DNA from: Spirochaetaceae bacterium
GTDB taxonomy: Bacteria; Spirochaetota; Spirochaetia; WTKD01
DNA: 64,000 nt
Direction of reading: 5' to 3'
NCBI GenBank assembly: GCA_011524535.1
Contig: WTKD01000006.1
Location: forward strand, 167,601-231,600
A program made the position numbers and the translations under genes. Of this stretch, positions 8,669-17,470 are shown one piece after another. The number at the start of each line of letters is the position of its first letter. Within the stretch, counting starts at the first letter, position 1. Below the pieces are notes generated by a model. It had not been told where the DNA came from. It saw only the letters and a list, made by a program, of their open reading frames with translations, and made no database searches.

Positions 8669-9605
8669 GCGATTATCTAACCTTATTAAAGAACTCCGTA
8701 CCGACAGACAAATTTGTATTATGACGCATGATTTTCCGGATCATGATGCAGTTGCTGCTGCATTTGGTTTGCAGTACTTATTGCAGTCGGTTGGTATAGA
8801 AACCCATATTGTATATAAAGGCATGCTGCAAAGCCCGTCGTTGGAACACGCCATTTTACTTCTAAATATTTCTATCTATCATTATGATGATGTCGTAGAG
8901 GGAGGGGCGCAGATAATCACCGTTGATGGGCTTCCTAGTATTTCAGAAGATGATGATGTAAAGATTTGTGCAATTATCGACCACCATAAATTTTCTCATC
9001 CGGAATACGTGACCTATAAAGATATCCGAGCTTCGTATGGTTCTTGTGCCACCATTGTTTGGGATTATTTTCGTGATAGCAAGACAAATGTACCGCAGTC
9101 CATTGCTACGGTTTTATTGATGGGTATTATGATGGACACAATGTTTATGACTCGTGGCGTCTCACAGACCGATCTGCGTGCATATAGCGAATTGTTCTAC
9201 CTCGGGGATTGGGCTCTTGCAAGCCGTTTGCTGAGAAATTCGTTATCAATAGATAACCTATCGGTTTTTCAAGAAGCTTTGAAAAAATACAGACGTCATA
9301 ACCAGCTTATATTTGTTTCTATTTCGATTGAGTGTAGCGTAGAGGTTCAAGCTCTACTCGCCGATTTTTTTCTAGGATTGCGCGAGATAACCATTGTTGC
9401 AGTGGTTATACGACACAGTGGGACAATTCGTATATCTTTGAGAAGTGAAGATAAGAGTTATCCATGCGACCAGCTTATCCGCAAGGTTGTAGAGGATATC
9501 GGGCAAGGAGGAGGACACGCTCATATGGCAGGAGGCCAGATACCAGACAACGAATATCCCGGTGATGCAGAGATAGAAAAACGCCTTTGCGAAGGTGTAT
9601 TTTAA
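8649..9605 (+). CDS. DHH/DHHA1 family phosphoesterase (NrnA-like)
   Basis: Predicted manganese-dependent phosphoesterase of the DHH family, most like the NrnA nanoRNase / pAp phosphatase / cyclic-dinucleotide-linearising group, in the cytoplasm. The N-terminal metal-binding motif THDFPDHDAVAAA, the diagnostic DHHKFSH, and the C-terminal DHHA1 substrate loop GGGHAHMAGG are all present in the right order over 318 residues, the usual length. An in-frame extension to 8460 lies wholly inside the TPR gene and lacks domain similarity, so I chose ATG 8649 (MSKLAGKRLS). The stop overlaps the start of the next gene as TAATG. Substrate (short RNA, pAp or c-di-AMP product) cannot be chosen from sequence. 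Confidence 0.9.
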   Translation: MSKLAGKRLSNLIKELRTDRQICIMTHDFPDHDAVAAAFGLQYLLQSVGIETHIVYKGMLQSPSLEHAILLLNISIYHYDDVVEGGAQIITVDGLPSISEDDDVKICAIIDHHKFSHPEYVTYKDIRASYGSCATIVWDYFRDSKTNVPQSIATVLLMGIMMDTMFMTRGVSQTDLRAYSELFYLGDWALASRLLRNSLSIDNLSVFQEALKKYRRHNQLIFVSISIECSVEVQALLADFFLGLREITIVAVVIRHSGTIRISLRSEDKSYPCDQLIRKVVEDIGQGGGHAHMAGGQIPDNEYPGDAEIEKRLCEGVF

Positions 9606-10753
9606 TGATTACTGAAATTCAATTGAATGGCCGAGTGATTTATTTGCTCGGCACTGCGCATGTTTCTAAGGAAAGTGTTGAGGATGTTCGAGAAGTAATC
9701 GAAACAAAGAAACCCGATACGGTCTGTGTTGAACTCGATGCGCGTAGAGAAAAATCGTTGATAAACAAAAAGAGGTGGCAAGAAACCAATATAGTATCAA
9801 TTATGCGCAAAAAGCAAGGTATGTTTATGATTGCGTCCCTTATGCTTTCGGCGTATCAAAAACGCATCGGAAGTGATGTTACGCCCGGGGCGGAAATGCT
9901 CGAAGCGCTTAAACTGGCCAAAAAAGAGAATATACATGTTTCATTGTGTGATCGCCCGATTGAGAAAACGTTAAAACGTGCGTGGCGAAAAACGGGATTC
10001 TTGAAGAAATTGCGACTATTGGAGGCTCTTTTTTCCGCTTCTTTTTCAACAAAATCAATGAAATCAGAAGATATAGAATCATTGAAGAACCAAGACGCAA
10101 TAGATTCGATGATGAAAGAAATTAGTGATCAGCTTCCGTCGATCAAAACGGTGTTGATTGATGAACGAGATCAATATCTAGCAAAAAAAATACACGAAAG
10201 TCCCGGAAAGGGTATTGTTGCTGTACTCGGAATGGGTCATCTTAAAGGGGTTGAAAAACATCTTCGAGCCCTGGAGGCTGAAGAATATGATATCTCTTGT
10301 GATCAGTTGAGTGAGGTGCCGAAACCTTCGAAGATAGGGGTCTTTCTCAAGTGGGCAATTCCTATTGGGATTATTGCGCTCATCACGCGAGGAGCGTTCA
10401 CCAGTGATTGGGCCAGTGTCTTTAATAATTTTCTTTCTTGGTTCATGGTGAACGGCACATTATCCGCGTTTGCAGCCATTCTTGCGCTCGCGCACCCAAT
10501 TACAATCGTAGGGACATTTCTAGCAGCACCGTTTACATCCTTGAGTCCAGCAATTGGTGTTGGTTTTGTTGCAGGAATAATAGAAGGAAGTTTCAGAAAA
10601 CCATTGGTACGGGATTTTCAGAACGTAACAAATGATATCCGAACGCTGCGCGGGGTCTATCGAAACCGTGTAAGTAGGGTTTTGCTTGTATTTTTTCTTA
10701 CTACAATTGGTAGTGCTATTGGAACCTTCAGTGCAATTTCCACCTTATTTTGA
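9605..10753 (+). CDS. TraB/PrgY family membrane protein
   Basis: Member of the TraB/PrgY family, related to the TIKI/GumN fold, for which proteolytic or pheromone-inhibiting roles are known in enterococci. The soluble domain carries the hallmark LLGTAHVSKESVEDV at residues 12-26 and, near 210, VLGMGHLKGVEKHL, the two conserved GxxH motifs, plus CVELDARR. The C-terminal third has about four hydrophobic segments (from FLKWAIPIGIIALI to FFLTTIGSAIGTF), as in PrgY. The ATG at 9605 overlaps the upstream stop (TAATG), which decides the start; an upstream in-frame start at 9587 is unlikely. Role in this organism unknown, but coupling to the phosphoesterase implies co-expression. Confidence 0.88.
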   Translation: MITEIQLNGRVIYLLGTAHVSKESVEDVREVIETKKPDTVCVELDARREKSLINKKRWQETNIVSIMRKKQGMFMIASLMLSAYQKRIGSDVTPGAEMLEALKLAKKENIHVSLCDRPIEKTLKRAWRKTGFLKKLRLLEALFSASFSTKSMKSEDIESLKNQDAIDSMMKEISDQLPSIKTVLIDERDQYLAKKIHESPGKGIVAVLGMGHLKGVEKHLRALEAEEYDISCDQLSEVPKPSKIGVFLKWAIPIGIIALITRGAFTSDWASVFNNFLSWFMVNGTLSAFAAILALAHPITIVGTFLAAPFTSLSPAIGVGFVAGIIEGSFRKPLVRDFQNVTNDIRTLRGVYRNRVSRVLLVFFLTTIGSAIGTFSAISTLF

Positions 10754-10792
10754 ATCTAATCAGATACCGCTGGGGATCGCATCGGTTTGAAG

Positions 10793-11650
10793 CTAATGCA
10801 ATTCGATAGTTGAGTTGTATATCCCAAATTCGGCGATCAATTGATTTTTTATGGCCTTCTGTACTGTTTTTGGTTCGTGGGCTGCGGTAGTTGATATAGA
10901 GGCGTCCAAGAAGGCGCGATCATTATCCAATTGCCATACATGCATAGAATTGATACTGTCTACGCCATCCAATGCTAATAGAGAGGAACGAATAGTGTTT
11001 GGATCTATATGCTCAGGAACTCCCTGCATGAGAATGAGGATACAAGCACGGATCATGACGAGCCCTTGGATCAAAATATAGGCAGAAATGGCAATGGTTG
11101 CAATAAGATCTATGAAGTACCATCCAAAGAGATAGATTAGTATGCCAGCAATGATGACAGCAATCGACGCAAATGCATCTGCCAAATTATGCAGAAAAGC
11201 AGCTCTGATTTTCAGGTTTTTTTTGCTTCCAGAACGATACATCATATAAGCGGTTATAGAATCGACGACGAGCGCGAGAAGCGCAACCCATATAAGGACA
11301 GCTCCTTCGATCGTGGTTGGATTCAAAAATCTCATTACCGCTTGATAGGCAAGAAAAATCCCAAGAAAGATCAAAGAAGAACAGTTTATCAAAGCTCCAA
11401 GTATTTCAGCTCTTTTGTATCCAAAGGTATGGGTGTTCGAGGGGGGAAGTTTTGCGATATTTCGTGCAACCAATGCAATGATGATGGTTCCGGCATCGCT
11501 CAGGTTATGTACCGCATCGGCGATCAAAGCTAAGCTGTTCGCAAGCATGCCCCATGTGAATTGCGCAACAACAAGGGCAAGATTTACAAGGGTGGCGATG
11601 ATTAGTCGGCGAGAGTTGGCACGATTTTGTGTTAATGTATGTTGGTGCAT
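10793..11650 (-). CDS. Cation diffusion facilitator (Zn2+/Co2+ efflux transporter)
   Basis: Inner-membrane proton/divalent-cation antiporter of the CDF family, exporting zinc and possibly cobalt or cadmium. 285 residues with six transmembrane helices and a C-terminal cytoplasmic ferredoxin-like domain. The metal-binding HxxxD motifs are seen in helix II (DAVHNLSDAG) and helix V (HNLADAFAS), the pattern typical of zinc-preferring ZitB/CzcD members. A His-rich N-terminus (MHQHTLTQ) is present but the usual His-rich inter-helix loop is short. It faces the TraB gene convergently with a 39-bp gap and no obvious hairpin. Confidence 0.93.
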   Translation of the reverse strand: MHQHTLTQNRANSRRLIIATLVNLALVVAQFTWGMLANSLALIADAVHNLSDAGTIIIALVARNIAKLPPSNTHTFGYKRAEILGALINCSSLIFLGIFLAYQAVMRFLNPTTIEGAVLIWVALLALVVDSITAYMMYRSGSKKNLKIRAAFLHNLADAFASIAVIIAGILIYLFGWYFIDLIATIAISAYILIQGLVMIRACILILMQGVPEHIDPNTIRSSLLALDGVDSINSMHVWQLDNDRAFLDASISTTAAHEPKTVQKAIKNQLIAEFGIYNSTIELH

Positions 11651-11762
11651 ATCAGATTTAAAATTGTACTATAAAAAAACCATATATACAAATTTTCTGT
11701 ACTGGATGTTTTTTGTGACATGGGATATCCTAGATATTAGAGAAAAGGAGTTTAGTGAACTT

Positions 11763-12293
11763 ATGACGATACGTAGCATGACTTATGCCGTTTTTGCCAT
11801 CATTTTGTTGATGCTGAGTGGTTGTGCGACAATATTGTATTCAAGTGAACAAACCTTGGGTATATCGAGTTTTCCACGAAGCGCCCAGTACAAAGTTATA
11901 AAAATATCAGATGGAGGCGAAAGGAGCACTCTCACCAAGGGGCTTACTCCAGGAATCATCAACATCCAACGAGGGGAAGGCTATTTTTCAGCGATAGAAT
12001 ATGAAATAGAAGTGACTCTGGAAGGCTACGAACCTGTGATCATTCCTCTGCGATCAAATTTTGCATTTGAACCTATGATTGCAGACTTTTTTCTTGGTAT
12101 AATACCTCTCCTACTCATAGATCCCTTCACTGGGGCCTTTTATTATTACACAGAGGTTTCGAGTGGACAAGATTCAAACGTGTACACTGTTTTTTCTAAT
12201 AGAAGAAGATTGGAAATTTCGATTGAGCTTGCAGCAGTGTCGGATGTCCAGAAAGAGAATCTTGTATTGATAGCCCAAGCAGAAAAAAAATAA
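11763..12293 (+). CDS. Small lipoprotein of unknown function
   Basis: 176-residue putative lipoprotein. The signal peptide ends in LMLSGCATIL (lipobox LSGC, Cys about 20). After it come a beta-rich, PEGA-like region (YEIEVTLEGYEPVIIPLRS) and a hydrophobic stretch (DFFLGIIPLLLIDPFTGAFYYYTE) that may be a membrane-associated hairpin. This layout, a PEGA-like domain followed by a hydrophobic turn, resembles small outer-membrane lipoproteins, but no family is certain. AAGGAG at 11745-11750 supports ATG 11763; the longer open frame from 11415 runs antisense over the CDF gene and is not credible. It converges on radA with a 28-bp gap. Confidence 0.75.
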   Translation: MTIRSMTYAVFAIILLMLSGCATILYSSEQTLGISSFPRSAQYKVIKISDGGERSTLTKGLTPGIINIQRGEGYFSAIEYEIEVTLEGYEPVIIPLRSNFAFEPMIADFFLGIIPLLLIDPFTGAFYYYTEVSSGQDSNVYTVFSNRRRLEISIELAAVSDVQKENLVLIAQAEKK

Positions 12294-12321
12294 GACTTTT
12301 TTACTATTTGAGAGAGTGCTT

Positions 12322-13710
12322 TTATTCGGTGTGGCTTTTATCTGATGATTCGGAAATTACCTTGAAAGCCGAATCCAGCGAATCTACAACCGTATAAGGG
12401 GTTTCTTGATCCTGTTTTGCTTTGCTTTTAGAGGATGGTCCTTCTGGAGCCAAGCAAAACGTATAGCCAGCATCTTGGGCTGCCTTCAACCGTTTCTTCA
12501 GTAATGAAACGGGGCGAATCTCACCGGCCAGGCTTAGCTCCCCTACTGCGCAGCAGCGGTGAGGAAGAGGGATTCCCGTGCGAGCCGAGTAGAGAGAGAG
12601 AGCTAGGGCAAGATCTGAGCCGACATCATGTATGGTAATGCCTCCCGCAACGTTTATATAGATGTCCTGGTCGGAAAAACTAAACCCGGTGTGTTTTTCT
12701 ACGACGGCAGCAATGCGTGCGATTCTACGCATGTCAATTTTGTCTGAATATACGCGGTGGGCACTTACATGGCTTGTGACGGTGAGTGCTTGTATTTCGA
12801 TGACAAAGACGCGCGACCCTTCAAAGATTGGCACTGAAATAGTTCCTGGAGGAATGGGTTTTGATTCTGGCCTGTGAATTTGAAATAGTTGAGAAATATC
12901 AGGTATGGTTTGAATACCTTGCTCTGATAATGTAAACACTCCCAATTCATCGGTCGCCCCAAATCTATTTTTGATTGCCCTGATATAACGCAGATCCGCA
13001 TCCCCGTGTTCGAACATAAGGACGGTATCTACAAGATGCTCTATTTGTTTCGGCCCGGCTATCGTACCATCCTTGGTGATATGACTCACAATAAATGTAC
13101 ATATTTGATGCGTTCGAGAAAAATCGACCAGGGCCTGGGCAATATGTCGCAACTGTGCAATCGATCCTCCAGTAGAACGGTGATCGTCGAGATGCATTGT
13201 CTGAATTGAATCGATAACGATTACTGCTTTGTGCACCTCTTCCAATGCGAGCAATATTGGGATGATATGTGTATCACAAATAACTGAGACCGAGTCGGTA
13301 GTAATGTTTAATCGCTGGGCTCGATGTTGTATGCGGGCAAGAATTTCTTCACCTGTGATATACCATACTGGCACATCCAGAGTAGATGCATATTGCAACA
13401 TCAACGTGGATTTTCCGATACCAGGCTCACCACCAATGAGTATTGTAGACCCGGGCACCGCACCTCCACCGAGCACTTGGTCAAATTCTTGCATGCGTGA
13501 GGTCCATCGAACTTCACTCGTATCTGGTCTGCCTTGTAGTGGGTGAACGTCACTGCTTTTTTGTGATGTATGCGAATGAGAATCGAGTGAATGTGTGGCT
13601 TCTTTTTCTTCTTCAAGGCTCCCCCATGTGTTGCATTGGGGGCATCGCCCATACCAAGTTGCATGGTATGCATCACAGGTGGTACATTTATATCCTTTAA
13701 TTTTTGGCAT
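12322..13710 (-). CDS. radA: DNA repair protein RadA (Sms)
   Basis: RecA-related ATPase that promotes branch migration and processing of recombination intermediates. Domains in order: an N-terminal C4 zinc finger (C9, C12, C23, C26), a RecA-like core with Walker A GGEPGIGKST at about 93-102, the RadA-specific KNRFG motif near residue 246, and a C-terminal Lon-protease-like domain (from about 300). Length of 462 residues is normal. It is the last gene of a minus-strand unit rlmE-apbE-radA, 46 bases after apbE. Confidence 0.97.
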   Translation of the reverse strand: MPKIKGYKCTTCDAYHATWYGRCPQCNTWGSLEEEKEATHSLDSHSHTSQKSSDVHPLQGRPDTSEVRWTSRMQEFDQVLGGGAVPGSTILIGGEPGIGKSTLMLQYASTLDVPVWYITGEEILARIQHRAQRLNITTDSVSVICDTHIIPILLALEEVHKAVIVIDSIQTMHLDDHRSTGGSIAQLRHIAQALVDFSRTHQICTFIVSHITKDGTIAGPKQIEHLVDTVLMFEHGDADLRYIRAIKNRFGATDELGVFTLSEQGIQTIPDISQLFQIHRPESKPIPPGTISVPIFEGSRVFVIEIQALTVTSHVSAHRVYSDKIDMRRIARIAAVVEKHTGFSFSDQDIYINVAGGITIHDVGSDLALALSLYSARTGIPLPHRCCAVGELSLAGEIRPVSLLKKRLKAAQDAGYTFCLAPEGPSSKSKAKQDQETPYTVVDSLDSAFKVISESSDKSHTE

Positions 13711-13756
13711 CGGTCTACAATTTCCTTTTTTTCAATGACATGATCGTGTAAAACAT

Positions 13757-14845
13757 CTACTGCTCCAATTCACTCCAATCACGGAGTGTGAAAGAATCAT
13801 CGATCAATGAAAATGAATCTGGGTTACTGGTCCAAACAGACAAATCTTTTGAAATAAAGACGATATGAATATTTGGATATATGGATTGCAGTTCTGCTCC
13901 CATTTGTGAACCAAGCACAAGGCTAGCCGTTGATAAGGCGTCTGCGAGCACCGCATCAGCACTTATGATGGTTGTACTGACGAGATCGCTGTCGCTTGGA
14001 TACCCTGTTGCTGAATCCAGTACATGATGGTACCGCACACCGTCTTCCTCGAAAAATCGTTCATAATCACCGCTAGTTACCACAGCTGTGTCTGCAGTGA
14101 TTTCATAGACTCCCATAATGTCTCGTGGACCACCTCGCGGATCTTGGATTCCTACTCTCCAAGGGCTGCCGTCTTCTTTTTTACCAATACTAACAATATT
14201 TCCTCCGAAATCGAGGAGTGCTCGAGTTACGTCCATTTCTTTCAATTGTTCTGCGATCTGTTCTGCAATATACCCTTTTGCAATACCTCCTAAATCCACA
14301 CCCATGCCTTTTTTCTTCAAAAATGCCGTCTCATGTGAGATTTCTATTTGTCTAGGATCGATGAGCGTCAAGGCGTTTTCTATTTCTTCGCTACTGGGGA
14401 GCCTCGCGGTCGAGGTTCCTATTCCCCACAGGGATACCAGGGGGTCGATGCCTAGAGCAAAGGCATTGTTTGTTTCGAGCGAAATATCTTTAGCAACACG
14501 TAATAAGGCAAGTGCTTCGGGGTGCAATACGATGGGTTCGATTCCCGCCGATGTGTTCAATGACCGTATATATGAATCTGGACCGCCGGGATAGGATGAA
14601 AAAATTCTGTCGTACTCATCGATGCTATCCCGAATAGAGTCCCATGCATTGGCATTGAGGCGCTTGTCAAACAGAGTGATTTGAATTGTGGTTCCAATTT
14701 GTAAAGATGAAAAAACGTTAGATCCACATCCGGCAAACGTCAACGTAGCTAGAAAAAGAAACAGGATCCTGGTTCCCAATGAGAATATTCTTTTTGTGGA
14801 CAAAAAGTATCTTCTTGTTTGGGTTGGTTGCGCTAAATCATTCAT
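13757..14845 (-). CDS. apbE: FAD:protein FMN transferase, ApbE family lipoprotein
   Basis: Periplasmic flavin transferase that attaches FMN covalently to threonine in target proteins such as Rnf or Nqr subunits. The N-terminus has a long signal with lipobox TFAGC. Family motifs follow: GTTIQITLFD near the mature N-terminus, the FAD-site VDLGGIAKGYIAE, LLDFGGNIVSIG, and the metal-binding region SATGYPSDS...ADAVLADALST with the conserved Asp and Thr. I chose ATG 14845 over ATG 14881; neither has a good Shine-Dalgarno. It is the middle gene of rlmE-apbE-radA. No target protein is encoded in the window. Confidence 0.92.
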   Translation of the reverse strand: MNDLAQPTQTRRYFLSTKRIFSLGTRILFLFLATLTFAGCGSNVFSSLQIGTTIQITLFDKRLNANAWDSIRDSIDEYDRIFSSYPGGPDSYIRSLNTSAGIEPIVLHPEALALLRVAKDISLETNNAFALGIDPLVSLWGIGTSTARLPSSEEIENALTLIDPRQIEISHETAFLKKKGMGVDLGGIAKGYIAEQIAEQLKEMDVTRALLDFGGNIVSIGKKEDGSPWRVGIQDPRGGPRDIMGVYEITADTAVVTSGDYERFFEEDGVRYHHVLDSATGYPSDSDLVSTTIISADAVLADALSTASLVLGSQMGAELQSIYPNIHIVFISKDLSVWTSNPDSFSLIDDSFTLRDWSELEQ

Positions 14846-14907
14846 AGATTTAGGATACACCGAACATTGTACTGTGTGCATTTGTGTGCGGCGGGCGATC
14901 CGAGAAA

Positions 14908-15621
14908 TTACCTAATTTCATCGAAATATACATGGTCTTCGGACTCCATTCGAGAAAAATTTGCAGAGTGTAGTTTATTGATGGTAATGATGTATTGTTC
15001 ACGTGAAGCGCTTCTGCTTGCTCGAGGTTTGTATGCCCGGACCTGCGCAAATTTTGGTTTGAGTTCGTTCATCATGTTGTTTAGTATTTGCTGAGAGAAG
15101 ATTTTGCATACAAAATTACCCCCTTTCGCTAAGTATTCTATGTAACGTTGAGTATTATCGTGTAATAGTTTTGATTGAGCATTATCCACAATTCGGTTTC
15201 CAGTGCTCGATGGGGCTGCATCGCATAAAATAAGAGAAAAGGGGGCATAGGATGCTTGTTGCTGGTATATCGATTCTTGGCATAGATCTCCAATTGTTTG
15301 ACTAACACGCTTATGGCCTTTCAATGCCAAAGGATTCAAATCAATCGTGTATATATGGGCTTTTTTTGATAGTGGATGTGACAAACACCACTGGACCCAA
15401 GAACCAGGAGATGCGCCCAGATCGAGTATTTTTGGATTTGAGAATTTTTTTATACCTTCAAATATCCTAAATCGTTTGTCTATTTCTTGCAGTTTGAACA
15501 CCGAACGTGCAAAAAAGCCTTCAGATTTTGCTTGTTTTGTATACGAGTCGCTCCATTGTATTCGATGGGAAGGCTTTTTTTTTGAGGCAGGAGATGCATT
15601 ATTTCTAGTGAGTCGGTTCAT
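14908..15621 (-). CDS. rlmE: 23S rRNA 2'-O-methyltransferase RlmE (FtsJ/RrmJ)
   Basis: SAM-dependent methyltransferase predicted to methylate the ribose of a uridine in the 23S A-loop (U2552 in E. coli). The 237-residue protein has the N-terminal basic region and substrate lysine (ARSVFKLQEID), SAM motif I LDLGASPGSWVQW, LCDAAPSSTGN with the catalytic Asp, and GGNFVCKIF with the second catalytic Lys, matching the K-D-K-E arrangement. The C-terminus is KPRASRSASREQY, as in the family. It starts the minus-strand unit with apbE and radA and is divergent from the rhomboid gene. Confidence 0.93.
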   Translation of the reverse strand: MNRLTRNNASPASKKKPSHRIQWSDSYTKQAKSEGFFARSVFKLQEIDKRFRIFEGIKKFSNPKILDLGASPGSWVQWCLSHPLSKKAHIYTIDLNPLALKGHKRVSQTIGDLCQESIYQQQASYAPFSLILCDAAPSSTGNRIVDNAQSKLLHDNTQRYIEYLAKGGNFVCKIFSQQILNNMMNELKPKFAQVRAYKPRASRSASREQYIITINKLHSANFSRMESEDHVYFDEIR

Positions 15622-15734
15622 GACGGATCAAAGAAAGTGGGATGCGTTATTTACTAAGAATATCCAAAAAAACCGAATAATGAAAAGTGGCTATATGAAT
15701 ATGGAGGGAGAAAAGGAGCCATTATCTGGCTGTG

Positions 15735-15761
15735 TTGACAACGTATCAACTACTGTAATAG
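15735..15761 (+). promoter_or_regulatory. Weak candidate promoter for the rhomboid gene
   Basis: A consensus TTGACA (15735-15740) is followed after 15 bases by TAATAG (15756-15761). The spacer is short and the -10 poor. If used, transcription would begin only a few bases before ATG 15771, giving a nearly leaderless mRNA, consistent with the lack of a Shine-Dalgarno there. Confidence 0.3.
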
Positions 15762-15770
15762 TCTCAGTTA

Positions 15771-16418
15771 ATGAAATTGCTTACTTTCGTAAGAAAACCT
15801 CTTCCATATGAGTATAGAAACTTTCTGATTGGCATCATAGGAATAAATGTAATCGTCCAAGTACTTCAATATGCGATGCCATCGCTAATAATATATCTAG
15901 GGATGAACCCCTTAGAAATCTTGAGGGGGAGAATTTGGCAATTCTTCACATATATGTTTGTACACGACAGGGGGAACCTTGGACACCTTCTTTTTAATAT
16001 GTTGGCATTGTTCTTTTTTGGTCGTCAGATAGAACGTGAATTGGGTAGTTGGGAATTCCTTTTGTTCTATCTCAGTACAGGTGTCATATCTGGCTTGATA
16101 TCCTTTTTTATCTATTTGTTTTCAGGGCAAATTTTAAGCCTTCTTGTCGGAGCTTCCGGGGCAGTTTTTGGAGTTGTCTTGCTGTTTGCAACCATGCACC
16201 CTGAAACACGCATATACGTATTTTTTATGATACCAATGTCAGCAGGGTTATTTATTGTATTTCACGTTGGCTACGAGCTATTTATGGAACTAACAAATCG
16301 AGGCAGTCGCGTATCCCATATAACCCATTTGGCAGGGTTTGCCTGGGCCTATGCTTTCATATACATTCGATATCGTATTGATCCATTAAAACGGATGTTT
16401 CCAAGAATATTTTCCTAA
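15771..16418 (+). CDS. Rhomboid family intramembrane serine protease
   Basis: Six-helix inner-membrane serine protease that cleaves within transmembrane segments. The catalytic serine motif GASGAVFG (about residues 124-131) and the catalytic His in HITHLAG (about 185) are present, along with the structural GHLLFNM motif in helix 2 and an L1-loop stretch. 215 residues, the compact bacterial form without an N-terminal GlpG cytoplasmic domain. No Shine-Dalgarno precedes the ATG. It faces away from rlmE and is followed 130 bases later by an unknown exported protein. Substrates unknown. Confidence 0.92.
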   Translation: MKLLTFVRKPLPYEYRNFLIGIIGINVIVQVLQYAMPSLIIYLGMNPLEILRGRIWQFFTYMFVHDRGNLGHLLFNMLALFFFGRQIERELGSWEFLLFYLSTGVISGLISFFIYLFSGQILSLLVGASGAVFGVVLLFATMHPETRIYVFFMIPMSAGLFIVFHVGYELFMELTNRGSRVSHITHLAGFAWAYAFIYIRYRIDPLKRMFPRIFS

Positions 16419-16442
16419 AGGTACGTATTCAAAAGAACAGAC

Positions 16443-16485
16443 TACCTAGGTACAACTCATTAAGATGTGCAAAGAGAGTACCTAG
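16443..16485. repeat. Inverted repeat between rhomboid and the next gene
   Basis: CTAGGTAC (16446-16453) and GTACCTAG (16478-16485) form a perfect 8-bp inverted repeat with a 24-base spacer. The left copy is embedded in a 10-bp palindrome TACCTAGGTA (16443-16452). There is no T tract, so a terminator is unlikely; an operator for the downstream gene is possible. Confidence 0.4.
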
Positions 16486-16548
16486 ATTAATTAGAGCGGC
16501 GGTTAGAAAGTGTAATGTTTTGAGGTGTGCTGCCGTTATTCTTTGTGA

Positions 16549-17250
16549 ATGATACGCGTTTATTCTAACCATATAGGTCTGGGCATCCTTGGGGGACTGA
16601 TGTTTTTCTTCCTAGGTCCAGAGGTGATAACATCACAGGAATACATACGCAGCGTTCAATCAACAGAAGATTATATTTTATACACAGCCTTCGTTCCCTA
16701 TGATTCACCTGCTGAATCCAATAATGCTACCAAGGAGCGTAGAGTAGAGGAAAATCTACAGCGAATTCAAGATCAAGTTGCAACATATGTGCGAGGATAT
16801 ATTCAAGGAATCCCATTCACATACCATCCGCATAGCAACCGCTTTGGCGTAAATGAAGAGTTTATTCCAGAGGTTTCTGATATTGCACAAAAACGTGTTC
16901 TTGACCGCATAACAAATGCAATCACAGATGAGGGGATTTCCCTTACACTTCGGTATACCTTGTCTGATAGCGAACGACTCTACCGGGCGACTGTGGATAA
17001 TGGAATTCGCGCAACGTACGATGCTCGCGGAAGAGGGACCAGCCCAGAAGCTGCTTTTTTTGATGCGTTGCGCGTGGCGGTACGCGAGCCTATGAGGAAA
17101 AAAGTTTTTAATAAACCAAAGAAAATAACAGGGTTTGTTGTGTTGCATCGGATGCCGCGTGAATATTTTTTACAGGGGAAGTATGTGTGTGAGATTAAGG
17201 TTTCCCTCTTGCATATCTCGGTTTCTCCGTACGAGGAGGCATTTTTTTGA
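16549..17250 (+). CDS. Exported protein of unknown function
   Basis: 233-residue protein with an N-terminal signal-like hydrophobic segment (GLGILGGLMFFFLGP, about 11-25). The mature part contains helical and beta stretches such as NLQRIQDQVATYVRGYIQG and ITNAITDEGISLTLRYTLSD, and a region YDARGRGTSPEAAFFDALRVAVREP. That arrangement of an N-terminal segment plus 'EAxxxALRxAV' loosely recalls LPP20/FlgT-like envelope proteins that form modular alpha-beta domains, but this is weak. No catalytic motif is visible. Start codon is ATG without a clear Shine-Dalgarno. Confidence 0.65.
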   Translation: MIRVYSNHIGLGILGGLMFFFLGPEVITSQEYIRSVQSTEDYILYTAFVPYDSPAESNNATKERRVEENLQRIQDQVATYVRGYIQGIPFTYHPHSNRFGVNEEFIPEVSDIAQKRVLDRITNAITDEGISLTLRYTLSDSERLYRATVDNGIRATYDARGRGTSPEAAFFDALRVAVREPMRKKVFNKPKKITGFVVLHRMPREYFLQGKYVCEIKVSLLHISVSPYEEAFF

Positions 17251-17359
17251 AATGTGCTGAGCGGATTCACCATTTGTTGTGGAGAGAATCGCCTTCTATC
17301 AAAGGTTTCGTATTTGCCAGTGGCTTAGTTAGTTATGATTGTTTACTAGCAAAGAATAT

Positions 17360-17415
17360 ATTTTCTATAAAAAAAGAATAAAAACCGCTTTTTAAAGAAA
17401 ATTTTTTTAGAAAAT
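17360..17415. repeat. A/T-rich inverted repeat upstream of the efflux operon
   Basis: ATTTTCTATAAAAAAAG near 17360-17376 is nearly the reverse complement of TTTTTTTAGAAAAT near 17402-17415. It lies about 60-110 bases before the tolC-like start codon and could be a regulator binding site, an UP-element-like A tract, or the terminator of the preceding gene. Confidence 0.35.
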
Positions 17416-17470
17416 AAAGAATTTAAGTGGTTACCCTTTACTTTAGAACATCAGTTGAGTATCATACCGT

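Noticed and set aside
11415-11762. Long in-frame N-terminal extension of the small lipoprotein
   Set aside because: It lies antisense inside the cation transporter gene, and ATG 11763 has its own Shine-Dalgarno followed at once by a signal peptide.
15347-15770. Plus-strand open frame antisense to rlmE reaching into the rhomboid gene
   Set aside because: Most of it is antisense to rlmE and its composition looks non-coding; the rhomboid start at 15771 is in a different frame.
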